64,000 nucleotides of DNA from SIG565 sp045646145 (GCA_045646145.1 JAZRKE010000010.1:23742-87741); one strand, 5' to 3'. Counted from the stretch's first letter, positions 39,978 through 47,431 are shown. Notes: generated by a model not told the origin, from the sequence alone. Numbers and translations are program-made.

Positions 39978-41291
39978 ATGGATAAAGAGACATTAAGCAA
40001 CTATGGATGGATTGTGATATGTGTTTTGGTGTTAGCAGTAATGATTGCTCTTGCAACTCCGTTTGGAAATTTCATTTGCGATGCAATATGGAGTACGGCA
40101 AATGGTCTGTTTAATACAAACAACAATGCACTGGATAACACTCTCGAAGATTTGGGAGTTGTGCCAACACCAGAGCAGTTGCAGGCAAGATATAAATTTG
40201 AATATTATAGCACTTTGAACGGTGCGGTTAATGATGTCAACAATGGCACAATCGGAACAAATGCAGATGCGAACAAAGAGGATGCTGTCGCAGGAATTTA
40301 TACAAATGCAGGTCAGACATATGTGGTTCTGTTGAAAGACACAACAGAGGCAACAGTAGTGCAACCATCCGTGGATATGACCATCAATTTGGGAGGACAT
40401 ACATTATCGGCGAATGATGACTATGGCATCAAAGTCTTGGGTGGCAATGTGAAAATTGATGGACGATTAACTGGAAGTTCCATTGAAATTTCTCGCTCTA
40501 CTGGTAATTATGCGATGGCAATTTGGATTGAAAGTTCCGCTAATACTATTGTAGATGGCGGTATATATATCGGAGAATATATTGGTTCTAATATAAATCT
40601 CGCTATCTATAATAGAGGTACGGCAACTTTTTCTAATTGCGACATTGTGGGAATATCTTCCGATGGGACCGCTGCCGGTGTGCAAAATAATGGTACGGCA
40701 ACATTCGATAACTGCAACATTAAAGGTTATGCTAACTACACATACGGCGATGTTTCCTACTATGGCTCAAGTTCCATAGGCATTGTAAATCAAAATGTTC
40801 TAACCCTCAACGATTGCTATGCTATGGGAACACATTCTGGTATTACAAACCGTGGTGCTTTATATATCAACGGCGGTATCTATGAGGGGTATGGTCATGG
40901 TGGTATTTATTTCAGCAATATCAATGCACCAGCATATGTTTGCAATGCAACAATCAGAGAATGTCAAATGCCAGATGGATACACCGTAACAGCAGGAGAT
41001 AATAATGCAGGTTTTTATATTGGTGGTTCTGCAGGAAAAGATAATATTGTTGTTTACATGGATAACTGCGACATTTATGGCAGTGTACAACCAATTGTCC
41101 TCCGTGGCTCTGATGGTGAACAAAACAACTCTCTATATATCAGTAATTCCAGAATCAATACTGAACGAAACATTAGAATCGACAATAATACCCACAGACT
41201 ATATATCGGAGTGGGTAACAATTTCACTGTCGATAATACAACCCTACCAAGTGCTGTTGTCACAACCAACGAAACATACACTCAGAAATAA
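39978..41291 (+). CDS. Pilin-like N-terminus plus beta-helix surface protein
   Basis: A 437-residue predicted surface or secreted protein. The N-terminus (TLSNYGWIVICVLVLAVMIA, then LATPFGNFI) is one hydrophobic helix resembling small pilin-like proteins of clostridial mobile elements. From about residue 130 on, repeated short strands with Asn ladders (TATFSNCDIVG, TATFDNCNIKG, LTLNDCYAMG, NNSLYISNSRI) indicate a right-handed parallel beta-helix of the pectate-lyase-like type; no catalytic residues are recognisable. TGCAAGGAGG precedes the ATG. As cargo of the element it may act in adhesion or mating-cell contact, which is inference. Confidence 0.7.
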   Translation: MDKETLSNYGWIVICVLVLAVMIALATPFGNFICDAIWSTANGLFNTNNNALDNTLEDLGVVPTPEQLQARYKFEYYSTLNGAVNDVNNGTIGTNADANKEDAVAGIYTNAGQTYVVLLKDTTEATVVQPSVDMTINLGGHTLSANDDYGIKVLGGNVKIDGRLTGSSIEISRSTGNYAMAIWIESSANTIVDGGIYIGEYIGSNINLAIYNRGTATFSNCDIVGISSDGTAAGVQNNGTATFDNCNIKGYANYTYGDVSYYGSSSIGIVNQNVLTLNDCYAMGTHSGITNRGALYINGGIYEGYGHGGIYFSNINAPAYVCNATIRECQMPDGYTVTAGDNNAGFYIGGSAGKDNIVVYMDNCDIYGSVQPIVLRGSDGEQNNSLYISNSRINTERNIRIDNNTHRLYIGVGNNFTVDNTTLPSAVVTTNETYTQK

Positions 41292-41294
41292 CAT

Positions 41295-41335
41295 AAAACG
41301 GTATGAGGAAATTTCCTCATACCGTTTTCTTTCGT
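41295..41335. terminator. Perfect 34-base palindromic terminator
   Basis: AAAACGGTATGAGGAAA and its exact reverse complement are joined without a loop. It ends the beta-helix gene and the convergent restriction gene. Confidence 0.88.
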
Positions 41336-42424
41336 TTATTCTTCATCATCAGCATCCATGTGCATTTCCAGTCTGTAATAAATGTCAATGTCACGGATAA
41401 TATCATCAATATCAGAATCGCCCAGTTCAGAAGTCCACTCTTTCAATTCGTTGATAGTGATAACTTCCTCAATAGCCTTTTCGTATCGCTCACGAATAAC
41501 TCTCATGCCGTTTGCACGTTCTTCGATGTATGCTTCAAGGTCTCTGAGAACTGCCCGTTTACTGCTGTTGGTCTTGATAACAAAGGAAATCGGGAAGTGC
41601 ATAACCTTGTCAATATCAAGCAGATATTTATCATAACTGCTGACCTCGGTAACTTGGAAGAATCTGCCCACAGGTCGCATTACAAAGTCAATGCCACCAT
41701 CATTTGCATTAGTTCTGCCAGTTTTGAACAGCTGCAGTTCTTCCTCACGGATTGTATCAAGGGTATAGCCAAAATAAACCTTGATGTTTTTGTAATGGTT
41801 TCTCAGAATGGCATAACTGATAATTTCAAAGATTCGTGCCTCTGCATCCTCGTTCAAAAGGGCGGTAATCTGATTCTTTTTCTCTGTATAATCAGTCAGT
41901 TCCTGCATCTCCTGCAAAATCTGAATCAGTGCATGGTCCTTTGCAATCAGCAAATCAATGTATTTTTCAATTACCTTAACGGCAGTTTTGCTGATGTCAG
42001 TCTGACCAACATACAGGTAATCAATATGTAACAGATACTTGCCGTTATCAATGATAATCAAATCGTTGGTGATGGTCGGGAATTTATTCTTAAATTCGCC
42101 ATTCACACGAGAATTGAGGGCATGGTTCTGCAACTTGCTACCGCCGTACAGACTGCGGTAGTGGTTAAACAGTTTCATATAATCATAACCGCCGAAATTT
42201 CTGTATCTGTCCGGCTGGTTATAGAAATCTGCTTGGTAAAAATGCAGAATGGAGTAAATAGCATAGATGTTTGCAAGACTTCTTCTTGTCTTGCTATTGC
42301 CATGTACTGCCTTCATCTTTTTGTCCAGATACTGCAAAAGCAAACTGGAATCATATATTTGTTGGAAGTTGTCGGGATGCTCCGCTTGGAGTATCTCTTT
42401 CACAAATTCTTCGGTAATTCTCAT
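41336..42424 (-). CDS. Putative type II restriction endonuclease
   Basis: A 362-residue protein of no well-known family by eye. It directly follows an adenine methyltransferase (one base gap), the normal place for a cognate restriction enzyme. A possible PD-(D/E)xK nuclease core is NDGGIDFVMRPVGRFFQVTE (near residue 240), with the Asp and the later Glu suitably spaced, although the last lysine is not obvious. The N-terminal 200 residues are mostly helical. If its partner is specific for ATGCAT, the enzyme would be too, which is inference. Confidence 0.7.
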   Translation of the reverse strand: MRITEEFVKEILQAEHPDNFQQIYDSSLLLQYLDKKMKAVHGNSKTRRSLANIYAIYSILHFYQADFYNQPDRYRNFGGYDYMKLFNHYRSLYGGSKLQNHALNSRVNGEFKNKFPTITNDLIIIDNGKYLLHIDYLYVGQTDISKTAVKVIEKYIDLLIAKDHALIQILQEMQELTDYTEKKNQITALLNEDAEARIFEIISYAILRNHYKNIKVYFGYTLDTIREEELQLFKTGRTNANDGGIDFVMRPVGRFFQVTEVSSYDKYLLDIDKVMHFPISFVIKTNSSKRAVLRDLEAYIEERANGMRVIRERYEKAIEEVITINELKEWTSELGDSDIDDIIRDIDIYYRLEMHMDADDEE

Positions 42425-42425
42425 A

Positions 42426-43385
42426 TCAATCCCTCACGTACTTGGATTTTGCGGAGGTCTTTCGTACCTTCTCTTTTACAAGTGCCTTTCCGTTGTATTC
42501 TGTGGCAATGCCAGTTCTTCTGAGGCCAATTTCAAAGTATTCCTCATTCATATCAATACCAACACCAACTCTGCCCAAACGGACAGCAACGGCAGATGTT
42601 GTAAAGGACCCAGAGAATGGGTCAAGCACTACATCGCCGGGATTGGAAGATGCTTTGATGATTCGCTCCAAAAGTGCCTCGGGTTTTTGCGTCGGGTGGT
42701 TTTCGTATTCCTCCATCTTGAAACGAACACGACTGAAATCCCACACATTCCCTGGAACCTTTTCGGTATTGTAAGGCTGCGGAGGGTCTTTGCGATAGTC
42801 AATCAATTTTCTGGTGGCGCCAGTCTTTGCCTCTACCATAATGTCTTGATGGTTAAAGGTGTATTTTGCCTTTGCACTCTTGTTAATCATCAAAATGGGT
42901 TCATACAGAGAACCATACATTTTCTTAGATTGAACACCGGAACTGTCATAGGTCCAGACGATTCTGCAAAGAACATTATATTTTTGAGTTGCATATATGT
43001 CGAGATATGGCATGTGCTGAGTGGCGGTCATAAAATACATCGAACCGTCATCGGTGAGGATTCGCATACATTCATCAATCCACTCTTTGCACCAGTTAAT
43101 ATATGCCTCAACGGTTTCCCATTTATCTTGGTTGTTTCCAAAGTCTTTGCCTATGTTGTAGGGTGCATCTGCAAAAATCAGTTTTACGGAATTGCTTTTT
43201 ATTTTTCTGAGAACTTCAAGGGAATCTCCGAGGATTGCCATTGAATTGTTGCTGTGCATTTCAGTAATACCATCTGTATCAACAAACATATCTTCAAACG
43301 GATATGCAGGAACGTCTGCAGGAACCACAACAGGGGCATCGACCTTGGTTTCTTCTATGAAATCAAAACTCAGTTGTTGGTCCAT
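42426..43385 (-). CDS. Adenine-specific DNA methyltransferase, YhdJ-like
   Basis: A 319-residue beta-class N6-adenine or N4-cytosine-type methyltransferase. The catalytic motif IV DAPYNIG comes first (near residue 75) and the SAM motif DPFSGSFTT late (near residue 255), the beta-class order. TYDSSGVQSKKMYGSLYEPI, EAKTGATRKLIDYRK, PGNVWDFSRVRFKMEEYENH and PTQKPEALLERI closely follow E. coli YhdJ, which methylates the second A in ATGCAT. The start at 43385 has GGGAGG nine bases upstream; the longer frame is rejected. It is the first gene of the RM pair. Confidence 0.9.
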   Translation of the reverse strand: MDQQLSFDFIEETKVDAPVVVPADVPAYPFEDMFVDTDGITEMHSNNSMAILGDSLEVLRKIKSNSVKLIFADAPYNIGKDFGNNQDKWETVEAYINWCKEWIDECMRILTDDGSMYFMTATQHMPYLDIYATQKYNVLCRIVWTYDSSGVQSKKMYGSLYEPILMINKSAKAKYTFNHQDIMVEAKTGATRKLIDYRKDPPQPYNTEKVPGNVWDFSRVRFKMEEYENHPTQKPEALLERIIKASSNPGDVVLDPFSGSFTTSAVAVRLGRVGVGIDMNEEYFEIGLRRTGIATEYNGKALVKEKVRKTSAKSKYVRD

Positions 43386-43507
43386 GACACTGTTCCTCCC
43401 TTGGGTAAACACAATAATTTACATTATAGTATAGCACAAAGAATCGAAAAAAGCCATAGGTCCCAGAAAAATGTCGCAAAGTATTTACAAAATTTCCTCA
43501 TAAACAT

Positions 43508-43621
43508 TTCTGTATATAATACCGATAACACGGAGAGCGATTCTGCGGTTTGCAATCGTGGAATTATCGGAGGACCGCCCCAACGATATTATATACAGTA
43601 AATTAGTGATATTATATACAG
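43508..43621. repeat. Three copies of GATATTATATACAG-type element
   Basis: TTCTGTATATAATACC (43508-43523) is inverted relative to GATATTATATACAG at 43585-43598 and 43608-43621. They sit between the methyltransferase start and the integrase end. They could be operators for RM control or excision-factor sites. No gene is present in 43413-43730 apart from these. Confidence 0.55.
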
Positions 43622-43730
43622 AAACTTTTTAGCATTTCCGCTGTACGGCGGTTATTTTTATTTATGAGAGAATTTTGTAATTCTGGACCCTGCCTCTTCC
43701 AGGCGGAACCGGTTCAGAATCATCTGCAGA

Positions 43731-43761
43731 TAAAATCAAAACGGACCCTTTTCGGGTCCGT
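43731..43761 (-). terminator. Terminator of the integrase gene
   Basis: ACGGACCC pairs with GGGTCCGT across TTTTC; on the minus strand it is followed by TTTTGATTTT. Confidence 0.78.
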
Positions 43762-43765
43762 TCTG

Positions 43766-45097
43766 TTATTTGCGGTATTTGGTTCTTCTGCCCTTGCTGT
43801 CGATGGTCTCCACGAAGTCTGCCGGAGGTTCATCCAGAATCGGAAGTGCGGAATGGTATGTAAACATTCCATCAAGGATGTGGGCAGTTCTCTTTTTCAG
43901 AGGTTCATTGTCGGTATTGATGTAGTATCTTCTGGTGGTGTCAATCTTCTTATGTCCCATCATGGTCATGAGCATTTGCAGATTGACATTGCTCGCAGCA
44001 CAAGTGCTTGCATAGGTGTGACGGAGGTTGTGATACTTAAATTCGATGCCGAGTTCTGCCTTGATTTTCTTGCTCCAGTACTTGGTGGAATTGTTGGTCA
44101 GCAATTCGCCATTGCTCTTGCGATTGATGAAATCGCCCCCGACAATCCATTCTCCACGGACTTCATCATATACTTGCTCGGTATTCCTGTAACCTTGTCC
44201 GAGTTTGCTTTGCTCTTTTCTCTGTTGCTCAAAGTAACCGTCCAGATAGTCCTGCAGGAAAGCAGGCATGATGACTTGGCGAATACTCGTTAAGGTCTTT
44301 ACTGCACAGAGTTTCCAGATGCCGTCCTCATAATGCAACTGTCTGTTGACGGTAATTGTACCCTCTTCCCAGTTGATGTTTTCCCATCTGAGGGCGAAAC
44401 ATTCGGAGATACGGAGACCGCAATACAGACCGAGGTAAAAGGCGGTCAGCAAATTTCCATCCTCGCTTTTGAAAATCTTTTCCATTGCAAGGAGGTGTTC
44501 ATCATCGTAGACCTCTGCACCCTCTTCAGATTCTTCAAAATCTGCCTGTGTCATTTTGGGCATTGTCAACCGTTTTCCCTTAGTGACAAACATACGGAGA
44601 TAACGGTCGGGGTTAATGACTTCCATACGGTCTGCATGACCGAACAGCAGATAGAAGAATTTCAAAAATCCCTCGGTGTACTTGTAGGAGTATTCCTTGT
44701 ATAAGTCACTGAGAAATGTCTGCAATTCGATGATGGTAATGGAATCAATTTCTCTGTCACCGAATTTCGGTCCTACATGGTTTTTCCACATGGAGTTCTG
44801 CTTGGTAATGGTTGCAACTGCTCTGTCCTGTCCTTCGGTGGAGAGATAGTTGTCATAAACGTCCTGCAAGGTCGTTTTATGCCGTTTAGGGGCATTTTCC
44901 GTTGGATTGGCACGGATGCTTGTCTCATGTGCCTTTTTCGCCTCGTAGGCGGCTCTGGCGGTCAGAAAAGCATTGCCGTTATCATCTTTCTTTCGCTCGG
45001 TGTTGACCACTCTACCATCGGGCAATTTCATCTTGATACGGTATTTCCAACCACCCTCTGGCAGTTGAGAAACGCCTGGATATTTGTTTTTTGCCAT
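43766..45097 (-). CDS. int: Tyrosine-type site-specific integrase
   Basis: Phage/ICE-type integrase of 443 residues. An N-terminal AP2-like arm-binding domain (KYPGVSQLPEGGWKYRIKMK) is followed by the core-binding domain (about 110-200) and the catalytic domain with CGLRISECFALRW (first Arg), HNLRHTYAS (HxxR), MMGHKKIDTTRRYY (His and nucleophilic Tyr). The start at 45097 has GGGAGG nine bases upstream; an upstream extension of 48 codons is rejected. It lies 130 bases from the right att site, and its likely target is the 3' end of rbr. Confidence 0.93.
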   Translation of the reverse strand: MAKNKYPGVSQLPEGGWKYRIKMKLPDGRVVNTERKKDDNGNAFLTARAAYEAKKAHETSIRANPTENAPKRHKTTLQDVYDNYLSTEGQDRAVATITKQNSMWKNHVGPKFGDREIDSITIIELQTFLSDLYKEYSYKYTEGFLKFFYLLFGHADRMEVINPDRYLRMFVTKGKRLTMPKMTQADFEESEEGAEVYDDEHLLAMEKIFKSEDGNLLTAFYLGLYCGLRISECFALRWENINWEEGTITVNRQLHYEDGIWKLCAVKTLTSIRQVIMPAFLQDYLDGYFEQQRKEQSKLGQGYRNTEQVYDEVRGEWIVGGDFINRKSNGELLTNNSTKYWSKKIKAELGIEFKYHNLRHTYASTCAASNVNLQMLMTMMGHKKIDTTRRYYINTDNEPLKKRTAHILDGMFTYHSALPILDEPPADFVETIDSKGRRTKYRK

Positions 45098-45226
45098 CTG
45101 TACATCCTCCCATTTGTTGTTCCCTCGCATATATGATAGCAAAATGTTAGGGCTATAGCAAGTGCGAATTTGTGAACAAACGGCAAAAAATGCTTGAAAT
45201 TCAAGGGTTTTCAGCCATAGTCTCAA

Positions 45227-45286
45227 GATGAGGCTCGCCACGGCAAAGCTTTCGAAGGTTTACTTAACAGATACTTCAAATAAGCA
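45227..45286 (+). repeat. attR: rubrerythrin tail, copy 2
   Basis: Translates to DEARHGKAFEGLLNRYFK and stop, identical in protein to the end of rbr but with many synonymous changes. The core TACTTCAAATAAGCA (45272-45286) equals the left copy. It has no start codon or upstream gene. Confidence 0.88.
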
Positions 45287-45312
45287 GAAACCGCATAAAA
45301 TAAGGGTTTTCA

Positions 45313-45350
45313 GGACATTCACCGTTTTGGTGGATGTCCTTTCCTTTTTC
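45313..45350 (+). terminator. Terminator after rbr tail copy 2
   Basis: GGACATTCACC pairs with GGTGGATGTCC across GTTTT, followed by TTTCCTTTTTC. A diverged copy follows the rbr tail at 47.4 kb, so it probably derives from an rbr terminator. Confidence 0.78.
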
Positions 45351-45371
45351 TGCATATCTTTTTTATTGTGC

Positions 45372-45400
45372 TTTACTTTTCAAACTATGTGTGGTAAAAT
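45372..45400 (+). promoter_or_regulatory. Promoter of the structured RNA locus
   Basis: TTTACT (45372-45377) and TAAAAT (45395-45400) have a 17-base spacer. Transcription would start within a base or two of the first stem of the RNA. Confidence 0.6.
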
Positions 45401-45407
45401 AACTACA

Positions 45408-45576
45408 TACCACACTACATTTGAATAATCGATAAGTGTTTATATCCAATTAGGGAGAATACTACCTTGGTAAAAGGTGTTCTCTCTTTCTCCCTTTGCG
45501 GATATTTATCGGTGTAGTGTGGTAACGAAACCGAGGGAAACACTTTTTCGGCACATCCTTCGGGGTGTGCTTTTTT
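45408..45576 (+). ncRNA. Unassigned structured RNA (about 169 nt) or leader
   Basis: A closing stem ACCACACTACA (45409-45419) pairs exactly with TGTAGTGTGGT (45513-45523). Inside, CGATAA and ATATCC, separated by a six-base bulge, pair with the continuous GGATATTTATCG (45500-45511). The apical arm has GGGAGA/TCTCCC and GAGAA/TTCTC. After the closing stem come a CCGA/TCGG hairpin and the terminator GCACATCC-TTCG-GGGTGTGC with six T. A promoter ends just before the first stem. The architecture resembles 6S RNA or a riboswitch, but I recognise no family core. It may be a stand-alone RNA or an attenuator for the gene at 45595. Confidence 0.6.
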
Positions 45577-45594
45577 AATTAAGGGGTAAAATCT

Positions 45595-45813
45595 ATGAGA
45601 AAAAAGCAGATATTTGATGTAACCGGCACACCATTAACACCATCAAGACAAGGTCGCAAATGTCTGGGGAATGGTGAGCATCCAGAATATGAAATTTGTT
45701 GTGATGAATGCGATTATTATTTGTATTGTTTTCCACAGTATAATTGGCAGTCAAAGATAAATAGATTAAAAAAGAGATTTTATAAGTTATTAGAGAGAAT
45801 TCTTATGCGATAA
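45595..45813 (+). CDS. Small Cys-rich protein, unknown
   Basis: A 72-residue protein. The central part is Cys-rich (RKCLGNG, then ICCDECDYYLYCF), suggesting a metal or Fe-S site or disulfide core, and the C-terminus is basic and helical (INRLKKRFYKLLERILMR). No family is recognised. AAGGGG lies nine bases upstream of the ATG. It follows the structured RNA's terminator by 18 bases and may be expressed by read-through. It lies in the segment between two rbr tails, so it is probably mobile cargo. Confidence 0.6.
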   Translation: MRKKQIFDVTGTPLTPSRQGRKCLGNGEHPEYEICCDECDYYLYCFPQYNWQSKINRLKKRFYKLLERILMR

Positions 45814-45907
45814 TTTATTTATAACATTTTTATATGTGCAACAAACCGACTTTCAGCGTTATTGGTTGTGTAATTTTTGAAAATGTCTTTTGAACATTTT
45901 TCAATAT

Positions 45908-45961
45908 GAGCCACATCACGGGAAAGCTTTTGAGGGTCTGCTCAACAGATATTTTAAATAA
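45908..45961 (+). repeat. Rubrerythrin tail, copy 3 (diverged)
   Basis: Reads E-P-H-HGKAFEGLLNRYFK and stop in frame. The core is diverged (TATTTTAAATAATCA). It marks an older insertion boundary. Confidence 0.82.
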
Positions 45962-45973
45962 TCAACAACTAAT

Positions 45974-46098
45974 GGCCCCCTTGTGCAAAGGGGGCTGTCA
46001 TTTTTTTAAATAACTGGGGGATTGTTCAGATTATTATTTACAATCCCTCCGTCAAAATCCACGATTTTGCCACCTCCCTTTACACAAGGGAGGCTTTT
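45974..46098 (+). repeat. Palindromic repeat element (MITE/REPIN-like)
   Basis: Two halves in inverse order: the left half has the hairpin GCCCCCTT/AAGGGGGC, CTGTCA and GGGGGATTGT; the right half has ACAATCCCTCC, GTCA and the hairpin CCTCCCTT/AAGGGAGG. The centre is TCAGATTATTATTT. Both hairpins are followed by T runs and could stop transcription. Similar elements with these motifs are common in gut Firmicutes, from memory. Confidence 0.7.
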
Positions 46099-46164
46099 TT
46101 ATTGCAAAACGCGCAAAAATATGCTATCATAACGGTAGCACATCTTTTGTTTTGAGGTGATAGA

Positions 46165-46761
46165 ATGAAAAAATATTACTGCCCTTACTGCGGCGAACTA
46201 ACTTTTTCAAGTTATCAAAAATATACGAGTAATCACTGTGGTGTTGGTGAGTCTGCAAGGAAAGCAATGTTTTTCACCTGTCGCAACTGTCTTAATGAAA
46301 TCGAACGAAAAAGCACACCGCAAGGAAAGAAAATTTTAAATTATATTATACCGATTTATTTGATTTTGGCATTGGCATTTTTGGTTTTCGTTGTTGTTGA
46401 AATCTATACATTGATGTTTATAATGTTAGCTTTTATTATTTTATTTTCTTTTATTTTAACCTTCGTTTTAGGGAAAACCTGTATTCTTTCACGAATTGAT
46501 GGTAATTACAACGATACATTATTTCCAATAGAAATTGATTCTAAAGAAATAAGTGTTGGTGGTGTATATTTATTAAAACCCACAGGCAGTGAATTAAATA
46601 AAGTATCTGTTTGTAGGGAATATATTGCTGAGATAACAAAGGATAATTTAAATCAATATTTTGTTAGAGTAATCAAACCTGTTGACTGCACATTTGAACC
46701 TCTGGAATTTTCAATTTATGATGATAAGAAATGTATTGGAACAGGCACCCTTTTGGTGTGA
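46165..46761 (+). CDS. Membrane protein with N-terminal zinc ribbon
   Basis: A 198-residue protein. CPYCGELTF at the N-terminus and CRNC near residue 40 form a probable zinc ribbon; two helices follow (YIIPIYLILALAFLVFVVV and LMFIMLAFIILFSFILTFVL), then a soluble C-terminal domain of about 90 residues. No family is recognised. GAGGTGATAGA precedes the ATG. It lies in an accreted segment between rbr tails 3 and 4. Function unknown. Confidence 0.6.
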   Translation: MKKYYCPYCGELTFSSYQKYTSNHCGVGESARKAMFFTCRNCLNEIERKSTPQGKKILNYIIPIYLILALAFLVFVVVEIYTLMFIMLAFIILFSFILTFVLGKTCILSRIDGNYNDTLFPIEIDSKEISVGGVYLLKPTGSELNKVSVCREYIAEITKDNLNQYFVRVIKPVDCTFEPLEFSIYDDKKCIGTGTLLV

Positions 46762-46863
46762 TAAAACGGTATCTTAAAACAGTAACGCATCTTTTTGTAA
46801 GATTTACGATTTTTTGTTTACATATATAACAGCGTTGAAAATTTTTTGTTTTGGGGTGATTTA

Positions 46864-47298
46864 ATGAAGAAAGCAAAAAAGTATATTTATCCTTTTATTA
46901 TTTCAATAGTATTTTTCATATTTCTTTTTATTTCAGTGGCTATTATAAACAACTTTTATGGTCACCGCGAGGGATATGGCGGACTTGGTATTGCCCTATT
47001 GCTTATAATACTATGGATATTAGTAGCGATACCTGTTTATTGTTTTAAATATATTAAACTTATTTATGAAGAAAAGCGGAAGTCCTTATTCATCATTTAC
47101 AATTCACTTGTGGTTTCCCTTTGTTATACAGGACCTTTTTTCAAGCCTGCCGTATCTAGTAGTGATGTTGACATAATCATTAAGATTACTCTCGCCCTTT
47201 TCGGTTGGGTGGCAATTTGCACATATATTTCATATCTTATACGAATAAATACTACTAAAGAATTGTCTGAAAACAATTTAAACGAAACTCAAAGATAG
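46864..47298 (+). CDS. Small multipass membrane protein, paralogue of 48174
   Basis: A 144-residue protein with four predicted helices and a short charged tail. INNFYGHREGYGGLGIALLL in the second quarter and FIIYNSLVVSLCYTGPFF near the third helix are shared with the gene at 48174 (INNFVEFKDYGGLGLAFLII; FAIYNPLVIASSYTLPFF), so the two are paralogues. The start at 46864 has GGGGTGA seven bases upstream. The family is unknown to me. It precedes rbr tail copy 4. Confidence 0.6.
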   Translation: MKKAKKYIYPFIISIVFFIFLFISVAIINNFYGHREGYGGLGIALLLIILWILVAIPVYCFKYIKLIYEEKRKSLFIIYNSLVVSLCYTGPFFKPAVSSSDVDIIIKITLALFGWVAICTYISYLIRINTTKELSENNLNETQR

Positions 47299-47371
47299 TG
47301 TGACAAAAGTGTGATTTTAAAAACACATGCCATAAACCCTCGATTTCAAGCAGTTTTTGAGCATTTTTCAA

Positions 47372-47431
47372 GATAAGGCTCGCCACGGCAAAGCTTTCGA
47401 AGGTTTACTTAACAGATACTTCAAATAAGCA
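47372..47431 (+). repeat. Rubrerythrin tail, copy 4
   Basis: Reads DKARHGKAFEGLLNRYFK and stop. It is almost identical in DNA to copy 2 over about 75 bases, including the core TACTTCAAATAAGCA and the following GAAACCGCATAAAATAAG, and is followed by a diverged copy of the same terminator (about 47458-47495). Confidence 0.88.

Larger units (their letters stand above)
36668..45286 (+). mobile_element. Integrative mobilizable element in the rbr 3' end
   Basis: An 8.6-kb element bounded by the direct repeat TACTTCAAATAAGCA. From left to right: short-repeat-rich left end, repL, putative origin, relaxosome-type protein, oriT, MobV relaxase, beta-helix surface protein, restriction enzyme, methyltransferase and tyrosine integrase reading inward from the right end. 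It has a relaxase but no mating-pair genes, so it would need a helper for transfer. Insertion keeps the rbr reading frame intact. The presence of RepL suggests that the excised circle may replicate. The assignment as one element is inference from the att repeats, gene set and integrase position. Confidence 0.85.

Noticed and set aside
42267..43244. Long open frame on the plus strand opposite the methyltransferase (325 residues)
   Set aside because: Antisense to a gene with clear motifs; Cys- and Phe-rich nonsense composition, no binding site.
43664..44293. Open frame on the plus strand opposite the integrase
   Set aside because: Antisense to the integrase catalytic domain with no domain features.
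45227..45428. Small gene starting at the second rbr tail
   Set aside because: The in-frame sequence with an ATG at 45228 is out of frame with the rbr tail codons and lacks support; the region is an att remnant with terminator.
45408..45576. Calling the structured RNA 6S RNA (ssrS)
   Set aside because: The outline is similar, but it is short, the central bubble sequence is not recognisable, and it lies in mobile cargo. Left unassigned.
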